Below, piece after piece: positions 1 through 11,035 of a stretch of 64,000 nt of DNA. Every line of letters starts with the position of its first letter. Position 1 is the first letter of the stretch. This DNA comes from Arachis hypogaea. Lineage: Eukaryota; Streptophyta; Magnoliopsida; Fabales; Fabaceae. Location: the NCBI RefSeq assembly GCF_003086295.3, contig NC_092051.1, positions 20,703,940 to 20,767,939 of the forward strand. Direction: 5' to 3'. The position numbers were made by a program, and so were the translations under genes. The notes beneath the pieces were generated by a model. That model did no database searches, was not told where the DNA came from, and worked only from the letters and a program-made list of their open reading frames with translations.

Positions 1-78
1 CTATCATAGGGAAACAAAGCACCGCTTATAGTTAATATTGCACAGTCCAACGTGGTCATCCACATCCTTATCTCAACA
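1..78 (-). repeat. 3' LTR end fragment of the copia element
   Basis: The last 78 bases on the plus strand of the left LTR are inside the window, ending ...tatctcaaca. They differ from the right LTR at about five positions, mostly C/T or A/G, so the element is not recent. Confidence 0.85.
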
Positions 79-95
79 CTCCCCCTTGGATGACC
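79..95 (-). other. Copia polypurine tract
   Basis: Read on the minus strand this is a purine run ending AAGGGGGAG directly before the LTR start TGTTGAG. This is the position from which plus-strand DNA synthesis of an LTR element is primed. Confidence 0.75.
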
Positions 96-282
96 ATTTA
101 GGATTATTGCCTCGTTAAAACCTTACTAAAAGAAAACCCTGTGGGAAAAATCTTAGTGAAGGAAAAAGAGTACAATATCCTTTATGATGGGAACTGCCTC
201 ATTAAAAACCTTGTCAAGAAAATCCAATGGAAAAAAAACCTGACCAAGGAAAAAAGAGTACAGTCTCCCCCTCTTGTCAACA

Positions 283-3200
283 TCATTTAATATCTCGAAA
301 TCGGCGCATCCCAATCTCATGTACCAATCTTTCAAAGGAGGATTTTGGGAGTGACTTTGTAAATAAATCTGCCAGATTGTCACTTGAGCGGATCTGTTGG
401 ACATCAATTGTCCCTTGATTTTGAAGATCATGAGTGAAGAAAAATTTGGGAGAAATATGCTTTGTTCTATCACCTTTGATGTATCCGCCTTTAAGTTGAG
501 CAATACATGCTGTATTATCTTCAAACAGGACAGTTTGAGCTATCTTATGATCAATTAGTCCACATGATGACAGAATATATTGGATCAAACTCCTGAGCCA
601 AAAACACTCGCGACTTGCTTCATGAATCGCTAGTATTTCAGCATGATTAGAGGAGGTTGCTGCTATCGTCTGTTTCGTGGACCTCCATGATATAGCTGTA
701 CCACCATATGTGAACAGGTATCCTGTTTGAGATCTCCCTTTGTGTGGATCAGACAAGTATCCAGCATCTACATAGCCAACTAGTTGTGACTTGGATCCAT
801 AGGGATAAAACAATCCCATATCAACCGTCCCATGAAGATATCGAAATATTTGCTTGATTCCACTCCAATGTCTTCTGGTTGGAGAGGAACTATGCATTGC
901 TAGTAAATTCACAGTAAATGATATATCGGGTCTTGTATTATTAACAAGATACATTAGTGCTCCAATGACACTAAGATATGGTACTTCAGGACCAATGATA
1001 TCTTCATTTTCTTTTTTAGGACGGAATTGATCCTTCTCCACATCCAAAGATCTTACTATCATTAGGGTACTCAAGGGATGTGACTTATCCATATAAAATC
1101 TTTTCAAGATCTTTTCAGTGTATGTTGTTTGATGAATAAAGATCCCATTTTTTATATGCTCGATTTGCAGGCCGAGACAAAATTTAGTCCTTTCAAGATC
1201 TTTCATCTCAAACTCTTCTTTTAGAGTTTTTATAATTGTTGGAATCTCTTCAAGAGTTCCAATGATATTTAAATCATCAACGTACACATCAATTATAATG
1301 AATCCAGATGTAGTTTTCTTTATGAAAACACATGGACAGATATCATCATTCTTGAATCCATTTTTGGCCAGATACTCAGTAAGACGATTATACCACATTC
1401 GTCCAGATTGCTTCAGACTATATAAAGATCTTTGCAATTTGACTGAGTATAACCCTTGTGAATATTCATTGGATGGTTTAGATATCTTTAGTCCTTCAGG
1501 AACTTTCATATAGATATCCCGATCTAATGAGCCGTATAAGTAGGCTGTTACCACATCCATTAAATGCATATGCAATTTATGATATTCAGATAAACTGACC
1601 AAATAACGCAATGTTATCACATCCACTACAAGGGAATACGTTTCTTCATAATCTATACCGGGCCTTTGTGAAAAACCTTGTGCCACAAGTCGGGTTTTGT
1701 AGCGCACAACTTCATTTTTCTCATTTCATTTTCTCACAAATACCCATCGGTATCCAACAGGTTTTACATCTGCAGGTGTACGGACTACAGGTCCAAAGAC
1801 TTCACGTTTTGCAAGTGAGTCTAATTCAGCCTTCATGGCTTCTTCCCATTTTGGTCAATCATTCCTTTGTTGACATTCTTCGACTGATCTTGGCTCAATA
1901 TCCTTACTTTCATGCATGATATTTAATGCCACATTATATGCAAATATTTCATTGACAATTGTCTTATTTCGGTCCCATTTCTCTCCTGTAAAGACATAAT
2001 TTATCGAGATCTCGTCATTTTCACAATTTTCAGGTACCTGAACGTCTTCTGGCGTTAAAACTATATCAGAATTTTGGACAACTGCAGGTGTCTTTACTAT
2101 GTCTTTTTCAACAGGAATCGTATTTACCTCTTTTCTCTTTCGAGGATTTTTATCTTTGGAACCAACAGGCCTGCCACGCTTCTGGCGTGAATTTGCTTCA
2201 GTGGCTACTTGTCCTACTGGGACATCAATTCGAATTGGGGCATTTTCCGCTGGTATATAAGATTTGGTTATCCTCTTTGTATCGGAAAATGCATCAGGCA
2301 ATTCATTTGCTATTCTTTGCAAATGTATAATCTTTTGAACTTCTAGTTCACATTGCCCTGATCAAGGATCTAAATGCATCAACGATGACGCATTCCAATT
2401 AAGTTCCTTTTCAGGAAGCTTATTCTCTCCCCCTAATGTTGGAAATTTTGATTCATCAAAATGACAATCCGCAAACTGGGCTTTAAATACATCTCCAGTT
2501 TGTATCTCAAGACACCTCACTATAGAGGGAGAATCATATCCAATATATATCCCCAATTTTCTTTGGGGTCCCATTTTGGTGCGATTAGGTGGTGTAATGG
2601 GAACATATATCGCACACCCAAATATTCTTAAATGAAAAATATTTTGCTGCTGGCCAAAAGCTAATTGCATAGGAGAGAACTGATGGTAACTCGTTGGCCT
2701 CAAACGAATAAGTGCTGCAGCATGTAAAACAGCATGCCCCCAAACCGAGGTTGGGAGATTTGTTTTCATAAGTAAGGGTCTAGCAATTAATTGGAGGCGT
2801 TTAATAAGTGATTCTGCTAACCCATTTTGTGTGTGAACATAAGCTACTGGATGTTCAACACTTATTCCATTAGCCATACAATAAGCATCAAAAGCTTGGG
2901 AAGTAAATTCACCAATATTATCAAGACGAATTATTTTAATTGAATTTTCTAGAAATTGTGCTTTTAATCGAATAATTTGAGCCAATAATCTCACAAACGC
3001 CAGGTTGCGAGAAGATAATAAGCACACATGTGACCATCTCGAAGATGCGTCTATTAGAACCATAAAATATCTAAAAGATCCACATGGTGGATGAATAGGT
3101 CCACATATATCACCTTGAATCCTTTCTAAGAATTCAGGGGACTCAAATCCAATCTTTACTGGTGATGACCTTAAAATTAACTTCCCTTGAGAACATGCAG

Positions 3201-3782
3201 CACAACAAAATTCACTAGATTTAAGAATCTTCTGGTTCTTTAGTGAATGTCCATGAGAGTTTTCAATAATTCTCCTCATCATGGTTGTTCTCGAATGACC
3301 CAATCTATCATGCAAGTTATGAATTCATTTGGGCTTGTAAACTTCTGGTTTACAATTGCATGTGATTCAATTGCACTAATCTTGGTATAATACAACCCAG
3401 ATGAAAGTGAGGGTAATTTTTCTAATATAACTTTCTTATTTGAATCATGAGTTGTGATACATAAATACTCATGATTTCCCTCATTCATTGTCTCAACATG
3501 ATATCCATTTCGGCGAATATCTTTGAAACTTAACAAGTTCCTCAGGGACTTGGTAGATAATAGTGCATTATTTATTATGAATTTTGTTCCTCCGGGAAAC
3601 AAAATCATAGCTCTTCTGGAGCCTTCTATCACATTGCCTGAGCCAATGATAGTATTAACATATTCCTTTTTTGGCACAAGATGGGTAAAATATATATCAC
3701 TTTTGAGAATGGTGTGCGAACTTGCACTATCTGCAAGGCATACATCTTCATTATATATCCTTGCCATTTTCTTCAAAGACAA
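283..3782 (-). pseudogene. Copia pol pseudogene: protease, integrase, reverse transcriptase, RNase H
   Basis: Four broken frames read leftwards. 3782-3279 carries the protease start (CLADSASSHT, the D-S-A variant of the aspartic protease motif). 3315-2362 is integrase: a GHSRTT start of the zinc-binding region, GDICGP (first Asp), RLDNIGEF (second Asp) and NGLAES (Glu), so the D,D,E triad is still visible. 2322-1855 is the linker region. 1707-283 is reverse transcriptase and RNase H, with RLVAQGFSQ near residue 6, LMDVVTAYLYG at 49-59, YVDD at 142-145, and RNase H at about 310-370 with VDAGY and a following HAE. The frames overlap or abut with shifts near 3290, 2340 and 1780, so no full polyprotein can be made. 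The enzyme would have copied and integrated the element in cytoplasmic particles and the nucleus. Confidence 0.9.
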
Positions 3783-4046
3783 ATAATAATAACATGAGTA
3801 GTATGCATAGTTAAATTGAATACTTGATCGAAATTATTTTTCTAAGAAATACTATACATAAAAATAATGTCATATACTAAAATTTTATTTTAAAATTTGA
3901 CACATTTAATGATTTCAAAATTCATAAATATTAATATTTCATTATTTATATACATCACATTTGAAACTTAAATATATAGGAAATAAAACTTAACAATAAG
4001 TTTTTTACATTATTTATTTACATAGATACTTCACAATCCCACATAT

Positions 4047-5017
4047 TAAACTATTCCATCATTGATCAAATGACCAATATTTCCTTCAGGGTCCTCAAAG
4101 AAATCAGATACATCATAATGAGTGGTGAAATTTTCAACATTATTTGAAACAAAATTCGACTCTTTTCCCTTGTCGTCCTTTTTCAAAGATGCTTGGTAAA
4201 GATCGACTAGGTGCCTTGGGGTACGGCAGGTACGTGACCAATGGCCATTTCCACCACAACGGAAACACTTATCTTCTGTTGATTTATTATGCCCGATATT
4301 TCTTTCTTTATCCCACTTCTGGTGAGATCCTCTCTTTTGAATATAATTTTTTTCCTTCTATAATTTTTCTTGTTATTAAAACCTTGCCATTTACCTCTTC
4401 TGGGGTAATTTGCCGCATTTACTTCAGGAAATTGAGCGGCGCCAGCTGGACGCGCTTCATGATTCTTTAAGAGTAATTCATTGTTGCGTTCAGCAACAAG
4501 AAGGCAAGAAATTAACTCAGAATATTTTTTAAACCCTTTTTCTCGATACTGCTGCTGTAGGAGCACATTCGAGGCATGGAAGGTTGAGAAAGTTTTCTCC
4601 AACATATCATGATCAGTTATCTTTTTTCCACATAATTTCATTCGTGAGGTGATTCGAAACATTGCAGAATTATATTTATTTATAGATTTAAAATCTTGTA
4701 GACGCAAGTGCGTCCATTCATATCGAGTTTGAGGAAGTATCACCGTTTTTTGATGATTATACCTTTCTTCAAGGTCTTTCCAAAGATCCTGCAAGATCTT
4801 TTAATGTGAGATATTCATTTTTCAATCCTTCGTCAAGATGACGACGAAGAAAAATCATGGCTTTGGTTTTATCCTTCTGAGATGCATTATTTTCAGCCTT
4901 AATGGTATCTCCAAGATCCATTGAATCAAGATGAATTTCAGCATCTAGTATCCATGATAAATAATTGTTTCCAGATATATCAAGAGCATTGAATTCAAGA
5001 TGAGAGAGTTTCGACAT
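4047..5017 (-). pseudogene. Copia gag pseudogene
   Basis: The minus-strand frame starts at an ATG at 5017 (MSKLSHLEFNALDISGNNYL), typical of plant copia Gag with the UBN2/DUF4219-like N-terminus. It breaks near 4790 and continues in a second frame from 4794 to 4207. Past that point another frame reads a CCHC zinc knuckle (CFRCGGNGHWSRTC, about 4220-4262). At least two frameshifts are therefore present. Gag would form the virus-like particle and the knuckle would bind the element RNA. Confidence 0.85.
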
Positions 5018-5077
5018 AATAAAAATTTGTTACCTGAGTCTTCCTTAAAATTTGATCAGAGTCTCGTGCTGATAACG

Positions 5078-5740
5078 TGTTGTAAAATAAATAAATAAGG
5101 AAGAGATAACAAATATAAAATAAGAGGTATAATTATATAATCCTAATAGTAATATCTAGAACTTTTTCTTTTTAATATTGTATTACTAGAAGTGAAATCC
5201 TTCATCATGAACCAAACTATGTGTTGAGCACAACTATGGCCATTTACAAAACGTCAGTGACGTTTTGTGTTTCTTCAATTAAAATAATATTTTTTATTAC
5301 AAAACGTCAGCGACGTTTTGTTCTTTCATGATTAAAAAATTTTTTTTATCGCAAAACGTCAACGACGTTTTGTGTTACTACCACAACCGTGTAGAACACC
5401 AAAATGATCAAATATTTTTGTATTTCACATTAAAATTATTCATATATAAAAATTTTAGCCTAATATCTACTATAATTATTATCACAATATAATAGATGTA
5501 TTTACTAATACTGTAGTAAAGTATATAAGAGAGAGAAAATAGTAAAATAGAGAGAGTGAAGAATGTTTTATTACTAGTAGTTGTGTGTACGTACTATCAC
5601 AAACCCATGCTCTATTTATACTTGTCTAAGATTCCCCTTTTCAAACTTCATTAATATAAAGTCTATCATAGAAAAACAAAGCACTGCTTATAGTTAATAT
5701 TGCACAGCCTAACGTGGTCATCCACATCCTTATCTCAACA
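5078..5740 (-). repeat. 5' LTR of the copia element (663 bp)
   Basis: Bounded by tgttgtaaaataaat on the left and tatctcaaca on the right, giving the TG...CA termini expected of an LTR. It directly follows the primer binding site and shares its last 78 bp with the left end of the window. It contains three palindromes centred on ACGTCA/TGACGT. The next bases, acaat, are the candidate 5-bp target duplication. Confidence 0.85.
5246..5373. promoter_or_regulatory. Three palindromic TGACG/ACGTCA sites in copia LTR
   Basis: Three near-perfect palindromes with arms CAAAACGTC and GACGTTTTG lie at 5246-5268, 5299-5321 and 5352-5373, spaced about 53 bases apart. Each contains ACGT cores, and one contains TGACG, the as-1/C-box type core bound by plant bZIP factors. 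Their location inside the LTR suggests promoter or enhancer repeats, but that role is inferred. Confidence 0.55.
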
Positions 5741-5871
5741 ACAATTGGCAATTGTGCATTTATATCGATACATTCATTTAAAGAAAAATATATTTTGTCC
5801 TTCTCAAATTTAATCTAATAAACACCTAATTTTATTACTGCAACTTTGATTCAAAAAGACACAAATAAAAG

Positions 5872-6080
5872 AGTGTCTTATTTAACCAAATTGGGTTGGT
5901 CTAGTAGTTAGTTCATTAATCCGCTTAAACAAGTATTGGGGATTTGAATCCCACCTTGTGCATGCAGTAACTCATTGGCCAGCAGCAAATCCTTAAATAA
6001 AGTTCAGTACCGCGACGGATTAATCCTTAACCTGCCGGGTTGGGGAATACCGTGAGAAAAAAAAAAAAAGTGTCTTATTT
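5872..6080 (+). mobile_element. tRNA-derived SINE with 12-bp TSD
   Basis: The insert at 5884-6068 is flanked by perfect duplications of agtgtcttattt (5872-5883 and 6069-6080). Near its start it has a pol III A-box-like stretch (ggttggtctagtagttag) and a B-box-like stretch (gatttgaatcc), and it ends in a run of A. These are the defining parts of a plant SINE. It is not a functional tRNA: the cloverleaf is not complete and a non-tRNA body follows. The perfect TSD implies a fairly recent insertion. Confidence 0.9.
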
Positions 6081-6169
6081 GTTCATTCATAAATCCTAAG
6101 TCTTGATTCTGTATCCTATAACTTTAGACAAAATTCTATCTCTTTTTAAAATAAAATGTAACTTCAGGT

Positions 6170-7230
6170 AAAATCTTATAACCAGAATCCTTTTGAAAAA
6201 AATTATCTAAGTTGGTTTAATGAGTATTTTGAATCTATAAATTGATTTCATGAACTGGTTGTGATTTGTTGAAATCAATCAAAGATGAGTTTCAAGTGAT
6301 TAAGGGATGTGAAATAGGAAATATTATGAAGTGTCGTGTGACTTTAGAAAAAATCTTATAACTCTCTTTGAAAACACCTATAATTTCAGGAAAAAATGCT
6401 ATAGCCAAATTAACTTTTAAGAAATTTTGGCCAAGTTGATTTAATGGACAATTTAAACTTAAGGGTGATTTTATTGACTGGTTGTAACTTGTTGAGTCAA
6501 CTAGGATAAATTTCAACTGTTTAAGGAATGTTGAATGTTGTTTGTTATGAAATAATAAATATTCAAAGTATCACATAACTTTGAAAAAAAATTATGTATT
6601 CCCTTTAAAAGAACCAATATCTTTAGAAAAAATTCTATAACTAGATTTACTTTTGAAAAAAATTTGTCCAAATTGATTAAATAGATAATTTAAACTTGGG
6701 GTGATTTCATGGACTAGTTATGACTTATTGGGGTTAATCAGAATAAGCTTCAAGTGAATAAAAGATATAAAATATTGTTTCTTGTGAAATAATAAATATT
6801 GTAAAGTGTCTTATAATTTTTGAAAAAAAATCTTATAACTAGATTCATTTTTGAGAAACTTATCCAAGTTTGTTTAATAAACAATTTAAAGTTGGGAGGT
6901 AATTTTATGAACTAGTTGTGACTTGTTTGAGGTCAGTTAAAATGAGTTTTAAGCGATTAAGGGATATGAAATATCGTTTGTAATGAAATAAAAAATATCG
7001 TAAAGTGTCTTACAATTTTTAAAAAAAATTATGTAATTTTTTTTAGAAAAACTTGTAACTTTAAAAAAAAATCTGTAACCAGATTTATTTTTGAAAAAAT
7101 TTATCCATGTTAATTTAATGAAGAATTTAAACTTGGAGGTAATTTCATAGTCTAATTGTGACTTGTTGAGTTCAGCTGGACTTAACTTCAAGGGATTTAA
7201 GAGAGTTGGAAATTAGTTTGTTGTGAAATG
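6170..7230. repeat. Diverged tandem repeat, about 200-240 bp units
   Basis: A landmark of the form gtgattTcatgaActggttgtgacttgttg recurs near 6243, 6467, 6701, 6899 and 7140. Between copies there are matching blocks (aaaaaatcttataac, ccaagttgatttaatg, aaatatTgtaaagtgtctta). Spacings are 198-241 bp and copies differ by many substitutions and small indels. No coding capacity is seen. It could be an old satellite-like array or the internal part of an unrecognised element. Confidence 0.7.
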
Positions 7231-8212
7231 TTATAATACTTTTACTCATTTGTCAATTTTAAATAAAACAATATTCCTCCCTTTTGAACCATTTGAAATT
7301 GATTTTGTGTGGTACCAACCTAACATAATTAGGGTATGATGTCACTAACCTTATGACTTATGTCTAGATAACTATTCTGATTGTCTTTTCTCAAAAATAT
7401 TCTGATTATAAGAATTTTTTTTAAATTTTGATAGACAATTTAAATTTAATTATCAGAAATGGTAAAATTTAAAATTTACAAATAAACTTAATTATTAATA
7501 ATTTGAATCGTAAATTTAATTTAATTTTTATGAATTAAATTCGAGTCTGATCCAATTTAACTTAGTTCGGCTTACTTTCAATTATTTCGTTTCAAACTTT
7601 TGATATTTAATTAAATAAGCTAATTCAACTTGGTTGGCTCACTTTCGATTATAATGATAAGAGATATTTTCATGGATCATTTATGCCCATGTTTGAAAGG
7701 GGGACCATTACCAATCCTCTAATTGATTGCCTATTGGTTACAATATATTAACTACTAGTCTACTAATATAGCTGCACCGTTACGGCAAGTTTACACAAGC
7801 AAACCTTTTTATATTGGAGACCCGCTGTTCAGTTAACTCTTTAAAATTGTTCTAATAGACTCTCTTTGATAAAGAGGAGGTAGACGTGCCATTAATCTTC
7901 CACTTTCAACAATCAACACCCACTGTTTCTGTTTCTGCATCATTTTTTCGCTAATTATATTTTTATTTTTGGTGAATTTTACGGTGTTTCTTATTATGGT
8001 GTCTAAATTATTTAACTTACTTTTAAAAATAAAAAGTAAAATATTTAAAATAAAAAGTAAAATATTTAAAATTTATTAAATATTATCTATTTACTTTTTT
8101 TAATAAATTAGGCACGATTTTGAAGGCACCATAACATTCACCTTCATCTTTTTAATATGTTTGAGTATTACATACGACATCATTAATCTCATGTAATAAG
8201 GAAAATATAAGC
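7231..8212. other. AT-rich DNA without recognised features
   Basis: Low-complexity AT-rich sequence with a short direct duplication of aaaataaaaagtaaaatattt near 8028-8070. No open frame, RNA gene or transposon end could be supported on either strand. Confidence 0.5.
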
Positions 8213-8215
8213 TAT

Positions 8216-8697
8216 GATCTATGATGCACGGATACGGGACACGAGACGACACGGGACACGCCGACACGCGAATTTTAAAATTTTACATGACACGGGGACA
8301 CGTATATATATAAAATATAAAATATTTTTTAGATAAATTGTAATGATATTTTGATATTTTATTGATATTAAAATATAAATTAAAATTTTTAATTATTTTT
8401 AATGTCTTATTTTAATTATATCAAGTATTTAAAATATCTTTTATTTTAATAAATAATAATATATACTATATCTAAATTTATTTTAAGAATATATGTTAAG
8501 AATAAGACTGGACACGCAGACACGTGATGGTATTTAGATGTATCTAGGCGTGTCCGGAAAAGAATTTTTTATTTTTTATTAAGACACGGTTGGACACAGC
8601 AAACACGCGTGTTGGACGAGTGTCGGTGAGTGTCGTGTCTAAAATGTGTCCAACACGCAGACACGATAACTGAACGAAGTGTCCGTGCTTCATAGGT
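8216..8697. mobile_element. Small TIR element with CACGGACAC-type ends
   Basis: The left end reads ctatgatgcacggatacg and the right end, reversed and complemented, reads CCTATGAAGCACGGACAC, giving imperfect terminal inverted repeats. Subterminal regions are packed with gacacg/cgtgtc motifs facing inward from both ends, while the centre is AT-rich. There is no coding sequence. This is typical of a non-autonomous DNA transposon. I could not fix an exact TSD, so the superfamily is left open. Confidence 0.6.
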
Positions 8698-8699
8698 TA

Positions 8700-9100
8700 T
8701 GACTATGTTGCAGTTGAGGCTAAAATTTGATTATGGTATTTGTTTTGATACGATCATAAATTCATATGTACTAATATAATAAAAATATGAATAAATTAAA
8801 ATACAATATGTGGATTATATTTTTTACGTCAATAATTATTTTTTTTTAAATATATATTATATCAATATTTTTTTAAAATTATTTTTATACTTTAATAAAA
8901 ATAAAAAATAATTTTTATTTAATTTTATTAAAATATTAAAATATTTTTTCTTTTATATTAGAAAAAAACTATCCTAATTTTTTTAAATTAATCAAGATTC
9001 AATTAATTTTAGTTTTATATTTTTAAATTTAAAACAATTTAAAAATAAAAGTTCAAAACAAAAACATATATGAAAAATTTAAAAACAAATAAAAAAAGTA
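8700..9100. other. AT-rich stretch, no gene recognised
   Basis: Runs of poly-A/T with no supportable coding or structural feature. Confidence 0.45.
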
Positions 9101-9338
9101 TTTGATCTTCTTTAGATTTCACTGTTCTTTTTCTCTGGGGAAAGAGGAAGAAGACTCCGTCGTCACCTCTCTGCACTTCTTTCTCCGATCAAGCTTTGTT
9201 TGGCCAAGAAGAAGACGAAGCTCTGCTCGAATCGTCTCCTCTCTGTGCCTATTTGTCTCTGGAAAAGAAGAAGAACTCAGTTCCTCCATGACCTCCCTGT
9301 CGATTTTCTGTTCCTCCACGACCTCCCCCCGTGTACAT

Positions 9339-9524
9339 GCTCAGCAACCCGTCGAAGGAGTTATTGCTGGTTGTCGGAGCCTCCACCAGCAAGAACCTCG
9401 GCCTCTTCCGCTTCAACGAAGACGACGTCCAAGCCTTGCTCCTCTAGGTTTTCATGGTCGACCCTCGCCTGCGTGACGGCTCCAAAGTTGTTCCTGTTGC
9501 GCTCAACAAGGTTCCCTAAGTTGC
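9339..9524 (+). pseudogene. Unidentified coding-like exon fragment
   Basis: The frame from the ATG at about 9339 reads MLSNPSKELLLVVGASTSKN and continues with a protein-like composition (GLFRFNEDD..., then FMVDPRLRDGSKVVPVALNK), interrupted by one in-frame TAG. It stops at a possible splice donor AAG|gt. Codon use and GC content are higher than in surrounding DNA, so it looks like a real exon relic rather than chance. I do not recognise the family. A CT microsatellite follows at about 9533-9570. It might be the 5' part of the kinesin relic downstream, but nothing in the sequence proves it. Confidence 0.35.
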
Positions 9525-9979
9525 TCCTCTCTTTTTTCTCTCTCTCTCTCTCTCACTCTCTCTCTCTTTGAGTAATTTGATTCACCTTATGATGTTTTAC
9601 TGATCCACTTTATTGAATTGCTTGGTAATGACTTTTATTGATGACAAATGGCGAGAATAGATCCTCCAATAGGCACTTAAGATCTCCATTACTTATGCAG
9701 TCAGCCAGTAGAATTCATCGAGAGTCGCAGCTGCGTTTCCCTCCGATGCATGTAAGCGATTGGATTTGTCTGCCACAAGGGAAAAAGTGCATTCTGTTGA
9801 GAGTAATTTTCAGAAACGAGAAGGTTTGATCACTCAGTCTTGCTCATATATTGGTATCTAATTTTGCATCATGTGTTGATATGAAATATATTCTTTTGGT
9901 TGTAAATGATAAAAACTGCTACTGAAAGTGATTTCAAAGCATTCTTTATACTCATCTAATTCCATTCTTTCTAATTACT

Positions 9980-10620
9980 CTATTGGATACAGAGAAAAAT
10001 GTAGAATCACTTGTGAAGCTACTAGTTGATTGTATCTTGGAAGCCAAAGAAAATATTGATCGAAACTTTGCTGCTTCTCTTCGGAATGAAAACATGGTAA
10101 CAATTTTAATTAAAATTATCTCCTCAACACAATTATCTTGCTCTTAACGATTTGTTTCGAATGTCTAATGACAGGAAAGATATTATGACATATGACATTT
10201 ATGTTCAAATGGTCGAGATTTACAATGAACATGTTAGAGACCTACTTACCGAGGACAAAATAGATAATAAATTAGAGATTAGGAGCTGCAATGATGATGG
10301 ATTGAGTCTTCCTTATGCTACATTGTGTCCGGTAGGTGACATCTACAGCTGATGTTCTGACCCTTATGAAACTCAGTGAGGTCAACCGTGCTGTCAGTTT
10401 CGCTGCATTGAACAATAGGAGTAGTCCTTCCCACAGGTAAGTTTTAAAAAATTTTTTAGACCTTATAACTTAAATTCAAATGTTTAATGCAGACACTGAT
10501 AATAAAGGTTGTTTAATTTAGTGTACTCCCCATGCATGTTCACGGAAAAGATACATGAAATTCATGGATCCAGGCCGAATCGCAGATCTTCGCTAGGAGG
10601 GAAGCCGGTACCATGTAAGT
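9980..10620 (+). pseudogene. Kinesin-14 motor-domain fragment
   Basis: An exon-like piece (about 9990-10095) reads ESLVKLLVDCILEAKENI. At 10150-10332 comes TYDIYVQMVEIYNEHVRDLL, the conserved motor-domain strand found in minus-end-directed plant kinesin-14 proteins, then LEIRSCNDDGLSLP. After a frameshift near 10332 the frame continues with ADVLTLMKLSEVNRAV and ALNNRSSPSHR. This corresponds to switch I (NxxSSRSH), with the second of its three conserved serines-arginine positions changed to Pro. It ends at a splice-donor-like gtaag near 10437. A last piece at about 10520-10550 matches the next strand (VLPMHVHGKDT). The P-loop and switch II are absent, so this is a non-functional gene relic. 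An intact kinesin of this type would move along microtubules using ATP. Confidence 0.8.
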
Positions 10621-11035
10621 TAAAACCTTTAGAGCTGCCAATTTTCTATTAATATGTTTTGCAATTTTATCATACTAAGAACAAGGTTATGTTTAGATGA
10701 GAGAGAGAGAGAAATGCTAGAACACCTCCTCAAAGCAACCCCAACAGCTCCAAGCCTGCAATTTAATATTCTTTCTTTTTGTTTTCTTTTTTTCTTCTGT
10801 GTTTCTTATAGAATCATGGTGGTTTGACAAACAACTTTATTTAATTGACGATATATGCTAAAATTTGTTCTAAGGTAGTCTATTTATTGTATTGCCATTC
10901 TTATGCTTTCTGTGCATCTATGTATGAGCTGCTATGAACCTATGCACTTTTGTGCATTTAATGATTAATTTCTGGATCAGTTTTCTTATGACCTGTAGAT
11001 TAACTTCATCCCTTAATTTTGTGATGAAAGATTTC

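Larger units (their letters stand above)
1..5740 (-). mobile_element. Ty1-copia LTR retrotransposon, decayed, left LTR cut by window edge
   Basis: The sequence at 1-78 matches 5663-5740 with about five mismatches, so these are the two LTR ends of one element read on the minus strand. The right copy is the 5' LTR. On the minus strand the LTR begins TGTTGAGATAAGG and ends ACAACA. A polypurine tract (minus CCAAGGGGGAG, 79-89) abuts the left LTR, and a primer binding site (minus TTATCAGCACGAGAC, about 5062-5076) abuts the right LTR. Between them lie, in copia order on the minus strand, gag, protease, integrase, reverse transcriptase and RNase H, all frameshifted. The order integrase before reverse transcriptase is diagnostic of Ty1-copia. 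The target duplication cannot be checked because the left LTR is incomplete. I do not assign a lineage. Confidence 0.93.

Noticed and set aside
5884..5975. A functional tRNA gene
   Set aside because: Only A and B boxes are recognisable. The body continues into an A-tailed SINE with its own TSD.
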